Notes: generated from the letters alone by a model not told the origin. A stretch of DNA of 64,000 nucleotides from Sphingomonas sp. PP-F2F-A104-K0414 (GCF_004340945.1 NZ_SLYD01000004.1:372001-436000); one strand, 5' to 3'; shown: positions 9,433-18,163, counted from the stretch's first letter. Made by a program: numbers and translations.

Positions 9433-9792
9433 ATGGCAGCCAATACCTTATCGACCTGGATGACCGCTCTGGTGGATTATGTCCGCTCGGGTGAACCCGA
9501 TCTGACCAATCGTCAGATGGCGCTTCTTCTGCTCGTTTATCTCAAACCGGGGCCGCATACGGTGCGTGGCCTTGCCCGTGCGCTTAACGTATCGAAGCCG
9601 GTCGTCACGCGCGCCTTGAACAGATTGGGTGCCCTCGGCTATCTGCGCCGGCAACGCGACGATAGCGACAAGCGCAACATCTTCGTCGCGCGCACCACCG
9701 AAGGGGCAGATTTTCTTGAAGAGTTCGGGCAATTCATTGGCGACGGCCCCGCCCCCGCTGGTTCCAACGGGCGCGCAGCCGCTCACGCTTGA
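9433..9792 (+). CDS. MarR-type winged-helix transcriptional regulator
   Basis: A 119-residue DNA-binding protein of the MarR-like winged-helix class. Helices QMALLLLVYL and TVRGLARALN precede the recognition helix KPVVTRALNRLGALGYLRRQ, and the wing is DDSDKRNIFV. It lacks the long dimerisation helices of full MarR proteins. The start is uncertain: an in-frame ATG at 9340 and a GTG at 9424 also exist, but the conserved-looking part begins MAANTLSTWM. Its 3' end overlaps the next gene by 56 bp. The target is unknown; the linked argC and Entner-Doudoroff genes are candidates by position only. Confidence 0.8.
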   Translation: MAANTLSTWMTALVDYVRSGEPDLTNRQMALLLLVYLKPGPHTVRGLARALNVSKPVVTRALNRLGALGYLRRQRDDSDKRNIFVARTTEGADFLEEFGQFIGDGPAPAGSNGRAAAHA

Positions 9793-10138
9793 GCCATTCG
9801 ACGATAAGGCCCGCACGAGCTTTTCGCTGACGGGCCGTTCGATCGAACTCGACCCGCGTACGCACGCGGTTCGCCGCGATATCGCCGACATTCGCCTCGC
9901 CGAATACGTATTCGCTCCACACTATGCCGTGCCGATGATACGGCCCGTCGCGCGCACAGCTTTGTTGCGCAGCGGACGAGACGAAGCGAGCGATACGATG
10001 GTCGACCTCAACCCCGGCGACAGTTTCGAAGTGCTGGAGATTGCCGGCGTTTCCGCATGGGGCGTCGCGCGTCCTAGCGGGCTGGTCGGCTATGTCGCCG
10101 CCGAAGCGCTCGACCTTTCGGTGACGGACGCGGCATGA
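9737..10138 (+). CDS. Stand-alone SH3-like domain protein
   Basis: About 133 residues. The segment LDPRTHAVRRDIADIRLAE then YVFAPHYAVP resembles the N-terminal part of sphingomonad NlpC/P60 cell-wall peptidases, and the C-terminal half (LNPGDSFEVLEIAG, GLVGYVAAEAL) is an SH3-type fold. The peptidase domain itself is absent: there is no C-x-x-x-x-x-H catalytic pair before the stop. I assign the TTG at 9737 because no ATG precedes the conserved region; the start is unsure and the frame overlaps the MarR gene. Its stop overlaps the argC ATG by 4 bp. It may bind peptidoglycan or a partner protein; function inferred. Confidence 0.65.
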   Translation: MATAPPPLVPTGAQPLTLEPFDDKARTSFSLTGRSIELDPRTHAVRRDIADIRLAEYVFAPHYAVPMIRPVARTALLRSGRDEASDTMVDLNPGDSFEVLEIAGVSAWGVARPSGLVGYVAAEALDLSVTDAA

Positions 10139-11058
10139 CGACCGTTTTCATCGATGGCGCGGTCGGCACCACCGGCCTCGAGATTCGCGAACGGCTTGCC
10201 GGTCGGACTGACATCACGCTGGCGTTGCTGCCGGAGGATCGACGCAAGGATCCTGCGGCGCGGCGCGAGGCGCTGAACGATGCCGATTTCGTCATTCTCT
10301 GCCTGCCCGACGACGCGTCGCGCGAGGCGGTGACGCTGATCGACAATGACCGCACCCGAGTCATCGATGCATCGAGCGCGCACCGCGTCGCCGCTGGCTG
10401 GACCTACGGCTTCCCCGAATTGCCGGGTCAGGCGGAGAAGGTGGCGACCGCGATGCGCGTGTCGAACCCCGGCTGCTATCCGACCGGTTTCCTCGCGCTG
10501 GTCGCGCCACTGGTCAGCGCCGGGCTTATCCCCGCCAATCTTCCACTCAGCGTCAACGCGACCTCGGGTTATTCGGGTGGCGGCAAGGCGATGATCGCCG
10601 CGTTCGAGAATGGTGAGTCCGCGACGGCGTTCCGCGCCTACGCACTCGGCCTCGCGCACAAGCATATCGCCGAGATGACGCAGCATGCGGGCCTCGCGCA
10701 CGCGCCGATCTTCGCGCCAGCCGTGGCCAACACCTATCGCGGGATGGTCGTCGAAGTGCCGTTGCATCTCCACGCCCTGCCCGGCCGGCCGGCGCTGGCC
10801 TCGATCGAAGACGTCTTGCGCGCTGCGTTCGATGGCTCGAAACTCGTCTCGGTCGCCCCCGGCGATATCGGCGCGGTCGATATCGAGGAGAATGCGGGGA
10901 CCGATCGGCTGACGCTGAGGGTCTGCGGCAACGACGCGGTCGGCCGTGCACGGTTGGTCGCGACGCTCGACAATCTGGGCAAGGGTGCCGGCGGCGCCGC
11001 GGTCCAGAACCTCAACATCATGGCCGGGGTCGACCCGGTCGCCGGCCTGGTTTTCTAA
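10135..11058 (+). CDS. argC: N-acetyl-gamma-glutamyl-phosphate reductase, short type
   Basis: ArgC reduces N-acetylglutamyl phosphate with NADPH in arginine biosynthesis. The 307-residue protein is the short (type 2) form: the N-terminal Rossmann region is FIDGAVGTTGLEI, the nucleophile lies in SNPGCYPTGF (Cys114), and HKHIAEM and NTYRGM motifs follow. It overlaps the SH3-like gene by ATGA and is followed 27 bp later by zwf, so arginine synthesis and the Entner-Doudoroff genes may share a transcript. Confidence 0.95.
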   Translation: MTTVFIDGAVGTTGLEIRERLAGRTDITLALLPEDRRKDPAARREALNDADFVILCLPDDASREAVTLIDNDRTRVIDASSAHRVAAGWTYGFPELPGQAEKVATAMRVSNPGCYPTGFLALVAPLVSAGLIPANLPLSVNATSGYSGGGKAMIAAFENGESATAFRAYALGLAHKHIAEMTQHAGLAHAPIFAPAVANTYRGMVVEVPLHLHALPGRPALASIEDVLRAAFDGSKLVSVAPGDIGAVDIEENAGTDRLTLRVCGNDAVGRARLVATLDNLGKGAGGAAVQNLNIMAGVDPVAGLVF

Positions 11059-11085
11059 AGAAACCGGCTAGTTCCAGGAGCTTTC

Positions 11086-12549
11086 ATGCACCGTAATCCC
11101 GTAGCCAAGCTGCTCCTGTTCGGCGCGACCGGCGATCTCGCGCAGCGCATGCTGCTGCCGTCGCTCTATGGCCTGCACGCCGACGGCCTGCTGCCCGAAG
11201 AACTGACGATCACCGGCGCTGCGCGTCACGAGCATGACGACAAGGATTACCGCAAGTTCGCGAAGAAGGCGCTCGACGAGTTCCTGCCCGAGGATCGCAA
11301 GGACGAGAGCGCGATCGGGACGTTCCTCGACCGGCTGTTCTATCAGGCGACCGACCTGTCGGACCCCGCCGCGTTCCAGCCGCTGGCGGACAAGATCGGC
11401 GACATCTCCGGCGGCCTCGCAATCTACCTCTCGACCGCGCCGTCGCTGTTCGAATCGGCGATCGAAGGGCTGCACAAGGTCGGCCTCGCGGGCGAGACTG
11501 TCCGTGTCGGACTCGAGAAGCCGCTCGGCTACGACCTCGACACCAGCCGCGAGATCAACGACGCGGTGGCGAAGGCCTTCCCGGAAGACCGGACCTACCG
11601 GATCGATCATTATCTCGGCAAGGAAACCGTCCAGAACATCCTGGCCCTGCGCTTCGGCAACTCGTTCTTCGAGCCGGTCTGGAATGCGCAGGGGATCGAC
11701 AACGTCCAGATCACGATCTCGGAGACGGTCGGGCTGGAGGAGCGCGCCGGCTATTACGAGAGCGCCGGCGCGCTGCGCGACATGGTCCAGAACCATATGC
11801 TGCAACTGCTCGCGCTGATCGCGATGGAGCCGCCTGCGCGCTTCGAGGGCACCGACGTCCGCGACGAAAAATCGAAGGTTTTCCGCTCGCTACGCCTGAT
11901 CAAGCCCGAGGAAGTGCCCAACGTCACCGTCACCGGCCAGTACGGCGAAGGCGCGGTCAAGGGGAAGTTCGTCAAGAGCTACTCCGACGAACTCGGCGAG
12001 GCGTCGAACACCGAGACGTTCGTCGCGATCAAGGCGCATGTCGACAATTGGCGCTGGCGCGGCGTGCCGTTCTATCTGCGCACCGGCAAGCGGATGGCCG
12101 CGCGCCGCAGCGAGATCGCGATCCAGTTCAAGTCGGTGCCGCATTCGATGTTCGCCGGACGCGGTGGCCTGTTGCAGCCCAACATGCTGATCATCCGTCT
12201 CCAGCCGGAGGAATATGTCCAGCTGCTGGTGATGGCGAAGGAGCCCGGTCTCGACCGTGACGGCGTCCGCCTGCGTGAAGTGCCACTGAATCTCAGCATG
12301 GACGCAGAGTTTGCCGGCACCCGTCGGCGCATCGCGTATGAGCGGCTGCTGCTCGACCTGATTGAGGGCGACCAGACGCTGTTCGTGCGCCGTGACGAGG
12401 TCGAGGCGCAATGGACCTGGATCGACGCGATCCGCGAGGGCTGGAAGGCCAACGCGATGAAGCCCAAGAGCTATGCTTCGGGTAGCTGGGGTCCGTCCGC
12501 GGCGATCGCGCTGACCGAGCGTGACGGGGTGACCTGGCAGGACGACTGA
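11086..12549 (+). CDS. zwf: Glucose-6-phosphate 1-dehydrogenase
   Basis: Zwf oxidises glucose-6-phosphate to 6-phosphogluconolactone, the entry to the Entner-Doudoroff and pentose phosphate routes. The 487-residue sequence has the coenzyme fold FGATGDLAQRM at residues 9-19, the EKPLGYDL element and the active-site motif RIDHYLGKE with the catalytic His. An AGGAG ribosome-binding site lies 5-6 nt before the ATG. First gene of the zwf-pgl-edd-glk-eda run; a 120-bp palindromic element separates it from pgl. Confidence 0.97.
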   Translation: MHRNPVAKLLLFGATGDLAQRMLLPSLYGLHADGLLPEELTITGAARHEHDDKDYRKFAKKALDEFLPEDRKDESAIGTFLDRLFYQATDLSDPAAFQPLADKIGDISGGLAIYLSTAPSLFESAIEGLHKVGLAGETVRVGLEKPLGYDLDTSREINDAVAKAFPEDRTYRIDHYLGKETVQNILALRFGNSFFEPVWNAQGIDNVQITISETVGLEERAGYYESAGALRDMVQNHMLQLLALIAMEPPARFEGTDVRDEKSKVFRSLRLIKPEEVPNVTVTGQYGEGAVKGKFVKSYSDELGEASNTETFVAIKAHVDNWRWRGVPFYLRTGKRMAARRSEIAIQFKSVPHSMFAGRGGLLQPNMLIIRLQPEEYVQLLVMAKEPGLDRDGVRLREVPLNLSMDAEFAGTRRRIAYERLLLDLIEGDQTLFVRRDEVEAQWTWIDAIREGWKANAMKPKSYASGSWGPSAAIALTERDGVTWQDD

Positions 12550-12562
12550 GTTTGTTTTCTTG

Positions 12563-12682
12563 CGTTCGTCCCGAGTAGCCTTCGAGCGAAGTCGAGAAGG
12601 CGTATCGAGGGATCGGCCCGTTTGTGGCATTGTACCTCGATACGGGATCTCGACTTCGCTCGATCCCTACTCGGCACGAACG
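12563..12682. repeat. Long inverted repeat, family F, between zwf and pgl
   Basis: A roughly 120-bp element with outer arms cgttcgtcccgagtag / ctactcggcacgaacg and inner arms cgaagtcgaga / tctcgacttcg and cctcgatacg. The two halves are imperfect inverted copies around a short centre. Its design differs from the families with GAAA/GAAG loops. It could form a large cruciform in the zwf-pgl mRNA, but an uncoupled ribosome-binding site for pgl lies beyond it. Confidence 0.85.
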
Positions 12683-12720
12683 GCATTTTTGACAGCAATT
12701 TTCTGAGTGAGTTCAAGTTT

Positions 12721-13425
12721 ATGACCGAAATCGAATGGTGGGATTACGAGGATTCCGACGAGCTCGCCAACGCAGTCGCGGGCGATATCCAGTTCGTCAT
12801 CGAGAGTGCGCTCGACGCGCGCGGCTCGGCGGTGATCGCACTCGCGGGCGGCAAGACGCCGTTCGCGGCGTATGAGAAACTCGCCCAAGCCAAGCTCGAC
12901 TGGAAGAAGGTCACGATCATCCCCGGCGACGAGCGGATCGTGAAGCTCGGCGATCCGTTGTCGAACGTGACCGCGCTGGCGAAAATCTTCCTCCCCAAGG
13001 GTGCGCGCGTGAAGCCGATCGTTCCCGAGGCGATGTCGGACTACAAGGCTGCCGGTCGTTCCGCGGATGCGCTGATGCAGGACCTGCACTGGCCGCTCGA
13101 CTTCTGCCTGCTCGGCATGGGCGGCGACGGGCACACCGCGTCGATCTTCCCCGGCCCCGATTATGACGAGGCGCTGAGCGGTCCCAAGGAACGTCGTGCA
13201 CTCGGCGTGATGCCCGATCCGCTGCCGCCCGAGGCTCCGCTGGCGCGCGTAACGCTCTCGGCCGCGGCGATCGCGTCTTCGAAGGCGCTGATGATCATGA
13301 TCACCGGCGACGCGAAGAAGAAGGTGCTTGAGCAGGCGATCGAACAGGGGCCGTCGTCGTCCTACCCGATCGGCCGCGTGCTGGCTGAGGTCGAGCTGCC
13401 GGTCGACGTGCACTGGGCGCCGTGA
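12721..13425 (+). CDS. pgl: 6-phosphogluconolactonase
   Basis: Pgl hydrolyses 6-phosphogluconolactone to 6-phosphogluconate. The 234-residue product is of the DevB/glucosamine-6-phosphate isomerase-like class, with LAGGKTPFAAYEKLA near residue 40, IPGDERIV and the LLGMGGDGHTASIFPG signature near residue 130. The ATG at 12721 is chosen because the frame upstream translates the palindromic element. Its stop overlaps the edd start (GTGA). Confidence 0.95.
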   Translation: MTEIEWWDYEDSDELANAVAGDIQFVIESALDARGSAVIALAGGKTPFAAYEKLAQAKLDWKKVTIIPGDERIVKLGDPLSNVTALAKIFLPKGARVKPIVPEAMSDYKAAGRSADALMQDLHWPLDFCLLGMGGDGHTASIFPGPDYDEALSGPKERRALGVMPDPLPPEAPLARVTLSAAAIASSKALMIMITGDAKKKVLEQAIEQGPSSSYPIGRVLAEVELPVDVHWAP

Positions 13426-15242
13426 CGATGCTCAACGCCGTCGTCTCCGCGGTCACCGACCGGATCATCGAGCGGTCGCGCGACAGCCGCGCCGCCTATC
13501 TCGCGCTGATCGAGCGCGAGGCGGCGGCGCAGGTCCGGCGTCCCGGCCTCGGCTGCGCGAACCTCGCGCACGCCTATGCCGGGACCGAGGAAGACCGCGA
13601 CGCGATGAAGGCCGATGCCGGCATTAACATCGGCATCGTCACCGCGTATAACGATATGCTGTCGGCCCACGCCGTCTACTATCGCTACCCCGAGCTGATG
13701 AAGATCTGGGCGCGAGAGGCCGGCGCCACGGCGCAGGTGGCGGGCGGCGTGCCGGCGATGTGCGACGGCGTGACGCAGGGCTATCCCGGCATGGAGCTGT
13801 CGCTGTTCAGCCGCGACACGATCGCGCTGAGCACGGCGATTGCGTTGTCGCATGGGACGTTCGAGGGCGCCGCACTGCTCGGCATCTGCGACAAGATCGT
13901 GCCGGGTCTGCTGATGGGTGCGTTGCGCTTTGGGCATTTGCCGATGGTGCTGATCCCCGGCGGGCCGATGCCGACCGGGCTTCCCAACAAGGCGAAGGCG
14001 GCGGTCCGCGAAAAATTCGCCGAGGGGCTGGTCGGGCGCGACGAGCTGCTCGAGGCCGAGATCGGCGCGTATCATTCGAAGGGCACGTGCACCTTCTACG
14101 GCACGGCGAACACCAACCAGATGATGATGGAGGTCATGGGCCTTCACATGCCGGGCGCGGCGTTCGTCAATCCGGGTACCAAGCTGCGCCAGGAGCTGAC
14201 GCGGGCGGCGGTGCACCGGTTGGCGAAGATCGGCGCGCGCGGCGATTCGTATCGGCCGCTCGGGCATTGCGTCGACGAGAAGGCGATCGTGAACGCCGCG
14301 GTCGGCCTGCTCGCGACGGGGGGCTCGACCAATCACCTGCTCCATGTGCCGGCAATCGCGCGTGCGGCGGGGATCATCATCGACTGGGAGGATTTCGACC
14401 GCCTCTCCTGCGCGGTCCCGCTGATCGCGCGCGTCTATCCCAACGGCTCGGCGGACGTGAACGCGTTCGAGGCTGCCGGGGGCATGCCCTATGTGATCCG
14501 CGAGTTGCTCGGCGAAGGGTTGTTGCACGGCGACATCATGACGATCGGTGGCGACGACCTGTCGGCCTATGCGAAGACCGCGGTCGTCGAGGGCGACACG
14601 CTCGGCTGGCGCGATACGCCTGATAGCGGCGACGAGACGATCCTGCGTCCTGCGACGGCGCCGTTCTCGCCGGATGGCGGGATGCGGATCCTCGCGGGCA
14701 ATATCGGCCGTGCGTGCATCAAGGTGTCGGCGGTCGAGCGCGAACGCTGGATCGTCGAGGCGCCTGCGATGGTGTTCGACGACCAGCTCGACGTGATCGA
14801 GGCGTTCAAGCGGGGCGAGCTGGAGAAGGACGTCGTTGTCGTCGTCCGCTTCCAAGGGCCGCGCGCGAACGGGATGCCGGAGCTGCACAAGCTGACGCCA
14901 CCGTTGGGCGTTTTGCAGAATCGTGGGTTCAAGGTGGCTCTGGTCACCGACGGGCGGATGTCGGGGGCAAGTGGCAAGGTGCCGTGCGCGATCCATTGCT
15001 CGCCCGAAGCGCTGCTCGACGGCGCGATCGGGTTGATCCGCGATGGCGACATGATCCGGGTGGACGCTGTGAATGGCACGCTTGAAGCCTTGGTTGATGC
15101 GGACGTCTGGGCAACCCGAGAGATGGTCGCGATACCGCCACCGGTGAGCGGCATGGGCCGCGAGCTGTTCGGGATGTTCCGCGGGCTTGCCGACGAGGCC
15201 GAGAAGGGCGCGTCGGCGATGCTGGCGGGCGCTGGGCTCTAA
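13422..15242 (+). CDS. edd: Phosphogluconate dehydratase
   Basis: Edd dehydrates 6-phosphogluconate to 2-keto-3-deoxy-6-phosphogluconate and carries an iron-sulfur cluster. The 606-residue length is standard. Motifs include TAYNDMLSAH, PAMCDGVTQGYPGMELS, CTFYGTANTNQM, and GGSTNHLLH, with the conserved cysteines at MCDG and GTCTF. The start is GTG at 13422 (overlapping the pgl stop) or the ATG two codons on. It is a paralogue of IlvD, also in this window at 32911-34632; the presence of both makes the assignment clear. Confidence 0.97.
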   Translation: MTMLNAVVSAVTDRIIERSRDSRAAYLALIEREAAAQVRRPGLGCANLAHAYAGTEEDRDAMKADAGINIGIVTAYNDMLSAHAVYYRYPELMKIWAREAGATAQVAGGVPAMCDGVTQGYPGMELSLFSRDTIALSTAIALSHGTFEGAALLGICDKIVPGLLMGALRFGHLPMVLIPGGPMPTGLPNKAKAAVREKFAEGLVGRDELLEAEIGAYHSKGTCTFYGTANTNQMMMEVMGLHMPGAAFVNPGTKLRQELTRAAVHRLAKIGARGDSYRPLGHCVDEKAIVNAAVGLLATGGSTNHLLHVPAIARAAGIIIDWEDFDRLSCAVPLIARVYPNGSADVNAFEAAGGMPYVIRELLGEGLLHGDIMTIGGDDLSAYAKTAVVEGDTLGWRDTPDSGDETILRPATAPFSPDGGMRILAGNIGRACIKVSAVERERWIVEAPAMVFDDQLDVIEAFKRGELEKDVVVVVRFQGPRANGMPELHKLTPPLGVLQNRGFKVALVTDGRMSGASGKVPCAIHCSPEALLDGAIGLIRDGDMIRVDAVNGTLEALVDADVWATREMVAIPPPVSGMGRELFGMFRGLADEAEKGASAMLAGAGL

Positions 15243-15281
15243 AGCGCATCTCAAACGCCGCCGTCACCTCAGCCACACCCC

Positions 15282-15362
15282 CGTCATCCCGGCGAAAGCC
15301 GGGACCTCGCGCCACGGGGACGGACTATGCGGCCTGAGATCCCAGCTTTCGCTGGGATGACG
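15282..15362. repeat. Palindromic element, family B, between edd and glk
   Basis: Left arm cccggc-gaaa-gccggg after cgtcat, right arm cccagc-tttc-gctggg before gatgacg. The element fills most of the 149-bp edd-glk spacer. The left arm here carries a compensated stem change relative to other B copies (ggc/gcc instead of agc/gct). Confidence 0.9.
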
Positions 15363-15391
15363 GGGGACGATAATAATAGACGGAGGATGAC

Positions 15392-16360
15392 ATGGAAATC
15401 GTAGCGGCAGATATTGGCGGAACGCACGCCCGCTTCGCGATCGCCGAGGTCGAGAACGGTCGCGTCGTGTCGCTCGGCGAGCCGGCGACGCTGAAGACCG
15501 CCGACCACGCGTCGCTCCAGACCGCGTACCAGGCGTTCGAGGCTGGGCTAGGTCGCCCCCTCCCCCGCGCGCTCGCGATCGCGGTCGCGTCGCCGGTCGC
15601 GAACGACGTCATCCGGCTCACCAACAACCCGTGGATCATCCGCAAGTCGCTGATCACCGAGCGGCTGAAGGCCGACCAGTGGGTGGTGGTCAACGATTTC
15701 GGCGCGGTCGGCCATGCCGTCGCGCAGGTGCCGAGCAGCGACTTCATCCACCTTTGCGGCCCCGATACGCCGCTGCCTTCCGAGGGAATCACGACGATCT
15801 GCGGCCCCGGCACCGGGCTCGGCGTCGCCCAGTTGCTTCGACGCAAGAACGGCTACCAAGTCCTGGAGACCGAGGGTGGCCACATGGACTTCGCCCCACT
15901 CGACGGAATCGAGGATGCGTTGCTGAGCCGCCTGCGCAAGACCTTCACACGCGTATCCGCCGAGCGCGTCGTCGCGGGGCCCGGCATCGTCGCGATCTAT
16001 GAGACGCTTGCCGCTTTGGAAGGCCGCGCGGTGCCCAGCCATGACGACAAGACGATCTGGACCGAGGCGATCGACGGCACCGATTCGATCGCACTCGCCG
16101 CGCTCGACCGGTTCTGCCTCGCGCTCGGCGCGGTCGCGGGCGATCTGGCGCTGGCACAGGGTGCCAAGGCTGTCGTGATCGCGGGCGGCCTCGGTTTCCG
16201 GATCAAGGATCGCCTGATCCGCTCGGGCTTCGACCAGCGGTTCGTCGCCAAGGGTCGTTTCCAGGGCATGATGGCGGCGATGCCCGTCAAGCTCATCACC
16301 CATCCCCAGCCCGGCCTGTTCGGCGCCGCGGCCGCCTTCGCACAGGAACACACCCAATGA
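15392..16360 (+). CDS. glk: Glucokinase
   Basis: Glk phosphorylates glucose with ATP. The 322-residue protein is of the proteobacterial glucokinase family: ADIGGTHARFAI at residues 6-17 binds phosphate, VNDFGAVGHA holds the catalytic Asp, and GPGTGLGVAQL and ETEGGHMDFAP follow. A GGAGG sits 6-7 nt before the ATG. Placement inside the Entner-Doudoroff cluster suits a route that takes free glucose rather than PTS-derived glucose-6-phosphate. Stop overlaps the eda start by ATGA. Confidence 0.96.
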   Translation: MEIVAADIGGTHARFAIAEVENGRVVSLGEPATLKTADHASLQTAYQAFEAGLGRPLPRALAIAVASPVANDVIRLTNNPWIIRKSLITERLKADQWVVVNDFGAVGHAVAQVPSSDFIHLCGPDTPLPSEGITTICGPGTGLGVAQLLRRKNGYQVLETEGGHMDFAPLDGIEDALLSRLRKTFTRVSAERVVAGPGIVAIYETLAALEGRAVPSHDDKTIWTEAIDGTDSIALAALDRFCLALGAVAGDLALAQGAKAVVIAGGLGFRIKDRLIRSGFDQRFVAKGRFQGMMAAMPVKLITHPQPGLFGAAAAFAQEHTQ

Positions 16361-16977
16361 CCGCCAAATCGACCGTCACCATCGCAGACATCATGCAGAC
16401 CAGCGCCGTCATCCCGGTGCTGGTGATCGAGGATGCGGCGCTCGCACGTCCGCTCGCCGAGGCGCTGGTCGCAGGTGGCTTGCGCGTGCTCGAGGTGACG
16501 TTGCGCACCGGCGCCGCGCTGGAGGCGATCGCCGAGATGAAGAAGGTGCCGGGCGCGATCGTCGGTGCGGGGACCGTCGTGAATACGCAGCAGTTCGTAC
16601 AGGTCCGCGATGCCGGGGCGGAGTTCATCGTGTCGCCAGGGCTGACCGAACGCCTTGCCATGCCGATCATCGAGAGCGGTATCCCGTTCCTGCCGGGGAT
16701 CGCCAATGCGGCGGACATCATGACCGGGCTCGACCTTGGGCTGACGCACTTCAAGTTCTTCCCGGCCGAGGCGAATGGCGGGTTGAAGGCGCTGAAGGCT
16801 CTAGCCGCGCCGTTCTATCAGTGCAGCTTCTGCCCGACCGGCGGCATTACCGAAGCAAGCGCCCCCGAATGGCTGGCGTTCAAGCCGGTGCTCTGCGTGG
16901 GTGGGAGCTGGGTGACCGGCGGGACGATGGCCGAGATCGAGATCAAGGCGCGCGCGGCTAACGCGTTGCGGGCCTAG
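16357..16977 (+). CDS. eda: 2-keto-3-deoxy-6-phosphogluconate aldolase
   Basis: Eda cleaves KDPG to pyruvate and glyceraldehyde-3-phosphate, the last step specific to the Entner-Doudoroff pathway. The 206-residue class I aldolase shows VIEDAALARPLAEAL, LEVTLRT with the catalytic Glu, VGAGTV, FIVSPG, and the Schiff-base Lys in FKFFPAEA. Last gene of the operon, followed one base after its stop by a family B palindrome that may stabilise or end the transcript. Confidence 0.97.
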   Translation: MTAKSTVTIADIMQTSAVIPVLVIEDAALARPLAEALVAGGLRVLEVTLRTGAALEAIAEMKKVPGAIVGAGTVVNTQQFVQVRDAGAEFIVSPGLTERLAMPIIESGIPFLPGIANAADIMTGLDLGLTHFKFFPAEANGGLKALKALAAPFYQCSFCPTGGITEASAPEWLAFKPVLCVGGSWVTGGTMAEIEIKARAANALRA

Positions 16978-16978
16978 T

Positions 16979-17077
16979 CGTCATCCCAGCGAAAGCTGGG
17001 ATCTCGGCGAAAGCTGGGATCTCGCGCCACACAGTCCGTCCTTGCGGCCTGATATCCCAGCTTTCGCTGGGATGACG
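16979..17077. repeat. Palindromic element, family B, with a duplicated arm
   Basis: Begins one base after the eda stop. The left arm cccagc-gaaa-gctggg is followed by a second partial copy (gcgaaagctgggatctc), then a spacer and the inverted right arm ending gatgacg. The internal duplication, about 19 bp, is unique among the B copies. Sits between convergent eda and mltG. Confidence 0.9.
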
Positions 17078-17100
17078 AGAGTGTGCCGGAACGCCTCGCC

Positions 17101-18072
17101 CTACATTTCGCCGCGGGCTTTGCGGATGGAGTACCATTTCTTCACGTTGGCGTTGTGTTCGGCCAGCGTGTTGGCAAACACGTGGCCGCCGGTGCCGTCC
17201 GCTACGAAGTAGAGCGCCTGCGTCTGCGCCGGGTCGAGCACCGCGTCGATCGAGGCGCGGCCGGGGTTGGCGATCGGGCCGACCGGCAGGCCGGCTTCGG
17301 CATAGGTGTTGTAGCCGTTCTTCGCGTGCAGTTCCGATCGCAGGATGCGGCGGCCTAGCGGGCGGCCCTTGGTGATCGGGTAGATCACCGTGGGGTCCGC
17401 CTGAAGCGGCATGCCGCCCCGCAGACGGTTGCCGTATACCGCGGCGACGGTGCGGCGTTCGGAGGGCTTGCCGGTTTCCTTCTCGACGATCGAGGCGAGG
17501 ATGATCGCCTGTTCGGGCGTCGTCACCGCGATGCCGGGCTTGCGTGCGGCCCAGGCGGTGGCGAGGTAGGTCTTCATCGCCGCCTGCATCCGCGTGACGA
17601 CCGAGGCGCGGGTGTCGCCGGCCTGGAAGGCGTAGCCGTCGGGGAGAATCGAGCCTTCCGCCGGGACGGGTACGGTGCCGGTCAGGCCGTCCGCTTTCAT
17701 CAGCGCGTCGTGGACGAGAACCGAGGGATAGCCTTCGGGGACGACGACGAGGCGCTGGACGACCTTGCCGCCCTGCATCAGCTTCAGGATGTCGGACTGA
17801 CTGGTGTGTGGCGCGATGCGATATTCGCCGGCCTTGATCGGGTCGCCCGAGCCGAACACGCGAGCGTAGAGGCGGAAGCGGCGGGCCGAGGGTATCGCGC
17901 CGGCGTTTTCAAGTTCGGTGGCAGCGCCGGCCAGCGTGCTGCCTTCGCCGATCTGCACGGTCAGCGTGCGCGGTGCTGGGCCTGCGCCGCCCCAGCCTTG
18001 GACTACGAGGAACAGCGCGACGATGGCCGCCAGGCCTAAGACGAGTCCGAAACAGCCGACCTTGCGCACCAT
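17101..18072 (-). CDS. mltG: Endolytic murein transglycosylase MltG
   Basis: MltG cleaves nascent peptidoglycan strands in the periplasm and sets glycan chain length. The 323-residue protein has one N-terminal transmembrane helix (about residues 8-26), a LysM-like region, and the YceG catalytic domain with ILASIVEKETG, where the Glu is catalytic. ATG at 18072 is chosen over an upstream GTG, which would translate the neighbouring repeat. Its GGGGA ribosome-binding site is part of that repeat's hairpin. It follows fabF on the same strand, the usual alphaproteobacterial order. Confidence 0.93.
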   Translation of the reverse strand: MVRKVGCFGLVLGLAAIVALFLVVQGWGGAGPAPRTLTVQIGEGSTLAGAATELENAGAIPSARRFRLYARVFGSGDPIKAGEYRIAPHTSQSDILKLMQGGKVVQRLVVVPEGYPSVLVHDALMKADGLTGTVPVPAEGSILPDGYAFQAGDTRASVVTRMQAAMKTYLATAWAARKPGIAVTTPEQAIILASIVEKETGKPSERRTVAAVYGNRLRGGMPLQADPTVIYPITKGRPLGRRILRSELHAKNGYNTYAEAGLPVGPIANPGRASIDAVLDPAQTQALYFVADGTGGHVFANTLAEHNANVKKWYSIRKARGEM

Positions 18073-18073
18073 A

Positions 18074-18163
18074 GTTCCCCGGCGGAGGCCGGGGCCCAGT
18101 TGGGCAGGCCCTCCGATAAATCGCACCAATCACCCAACTGGACCCCGGCCTTCGCCGGGGAAC
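18074..18163. repeat. Palindromic element, family C, filling the fabF-mltG spacer
   Basis: Left arm ccccggc-ggag-gccgggg, right arm ccccggc-cttc-gccgggg inverted, with cccagttggg/cccaactgg flanks. It starts one base from the mltG start codon and ends 4 bp before the fabF stop. On the minus strand its last hairpin supplies the GGGG of the mltG Shine-Dalgarno. Confidence 0.92.

Noticed and set aside
9737..10138. Frameshifted NlpC/P60 peptidase pseudogene
   Set aside because: Considered because only the SH3-like part is present. The frame ends neatly in an ATGA overlap with argC and no peptidase remnant follows, so I keep it as a gene.
13362..15254. Open frame of 630 codons opposite edd
   Set aside because: Its composition (Arg, His, Asp, Ala runs) and lack of motifs mark it as a complementary-strand shadow of the dehydratase gene in GC-rich DNA.
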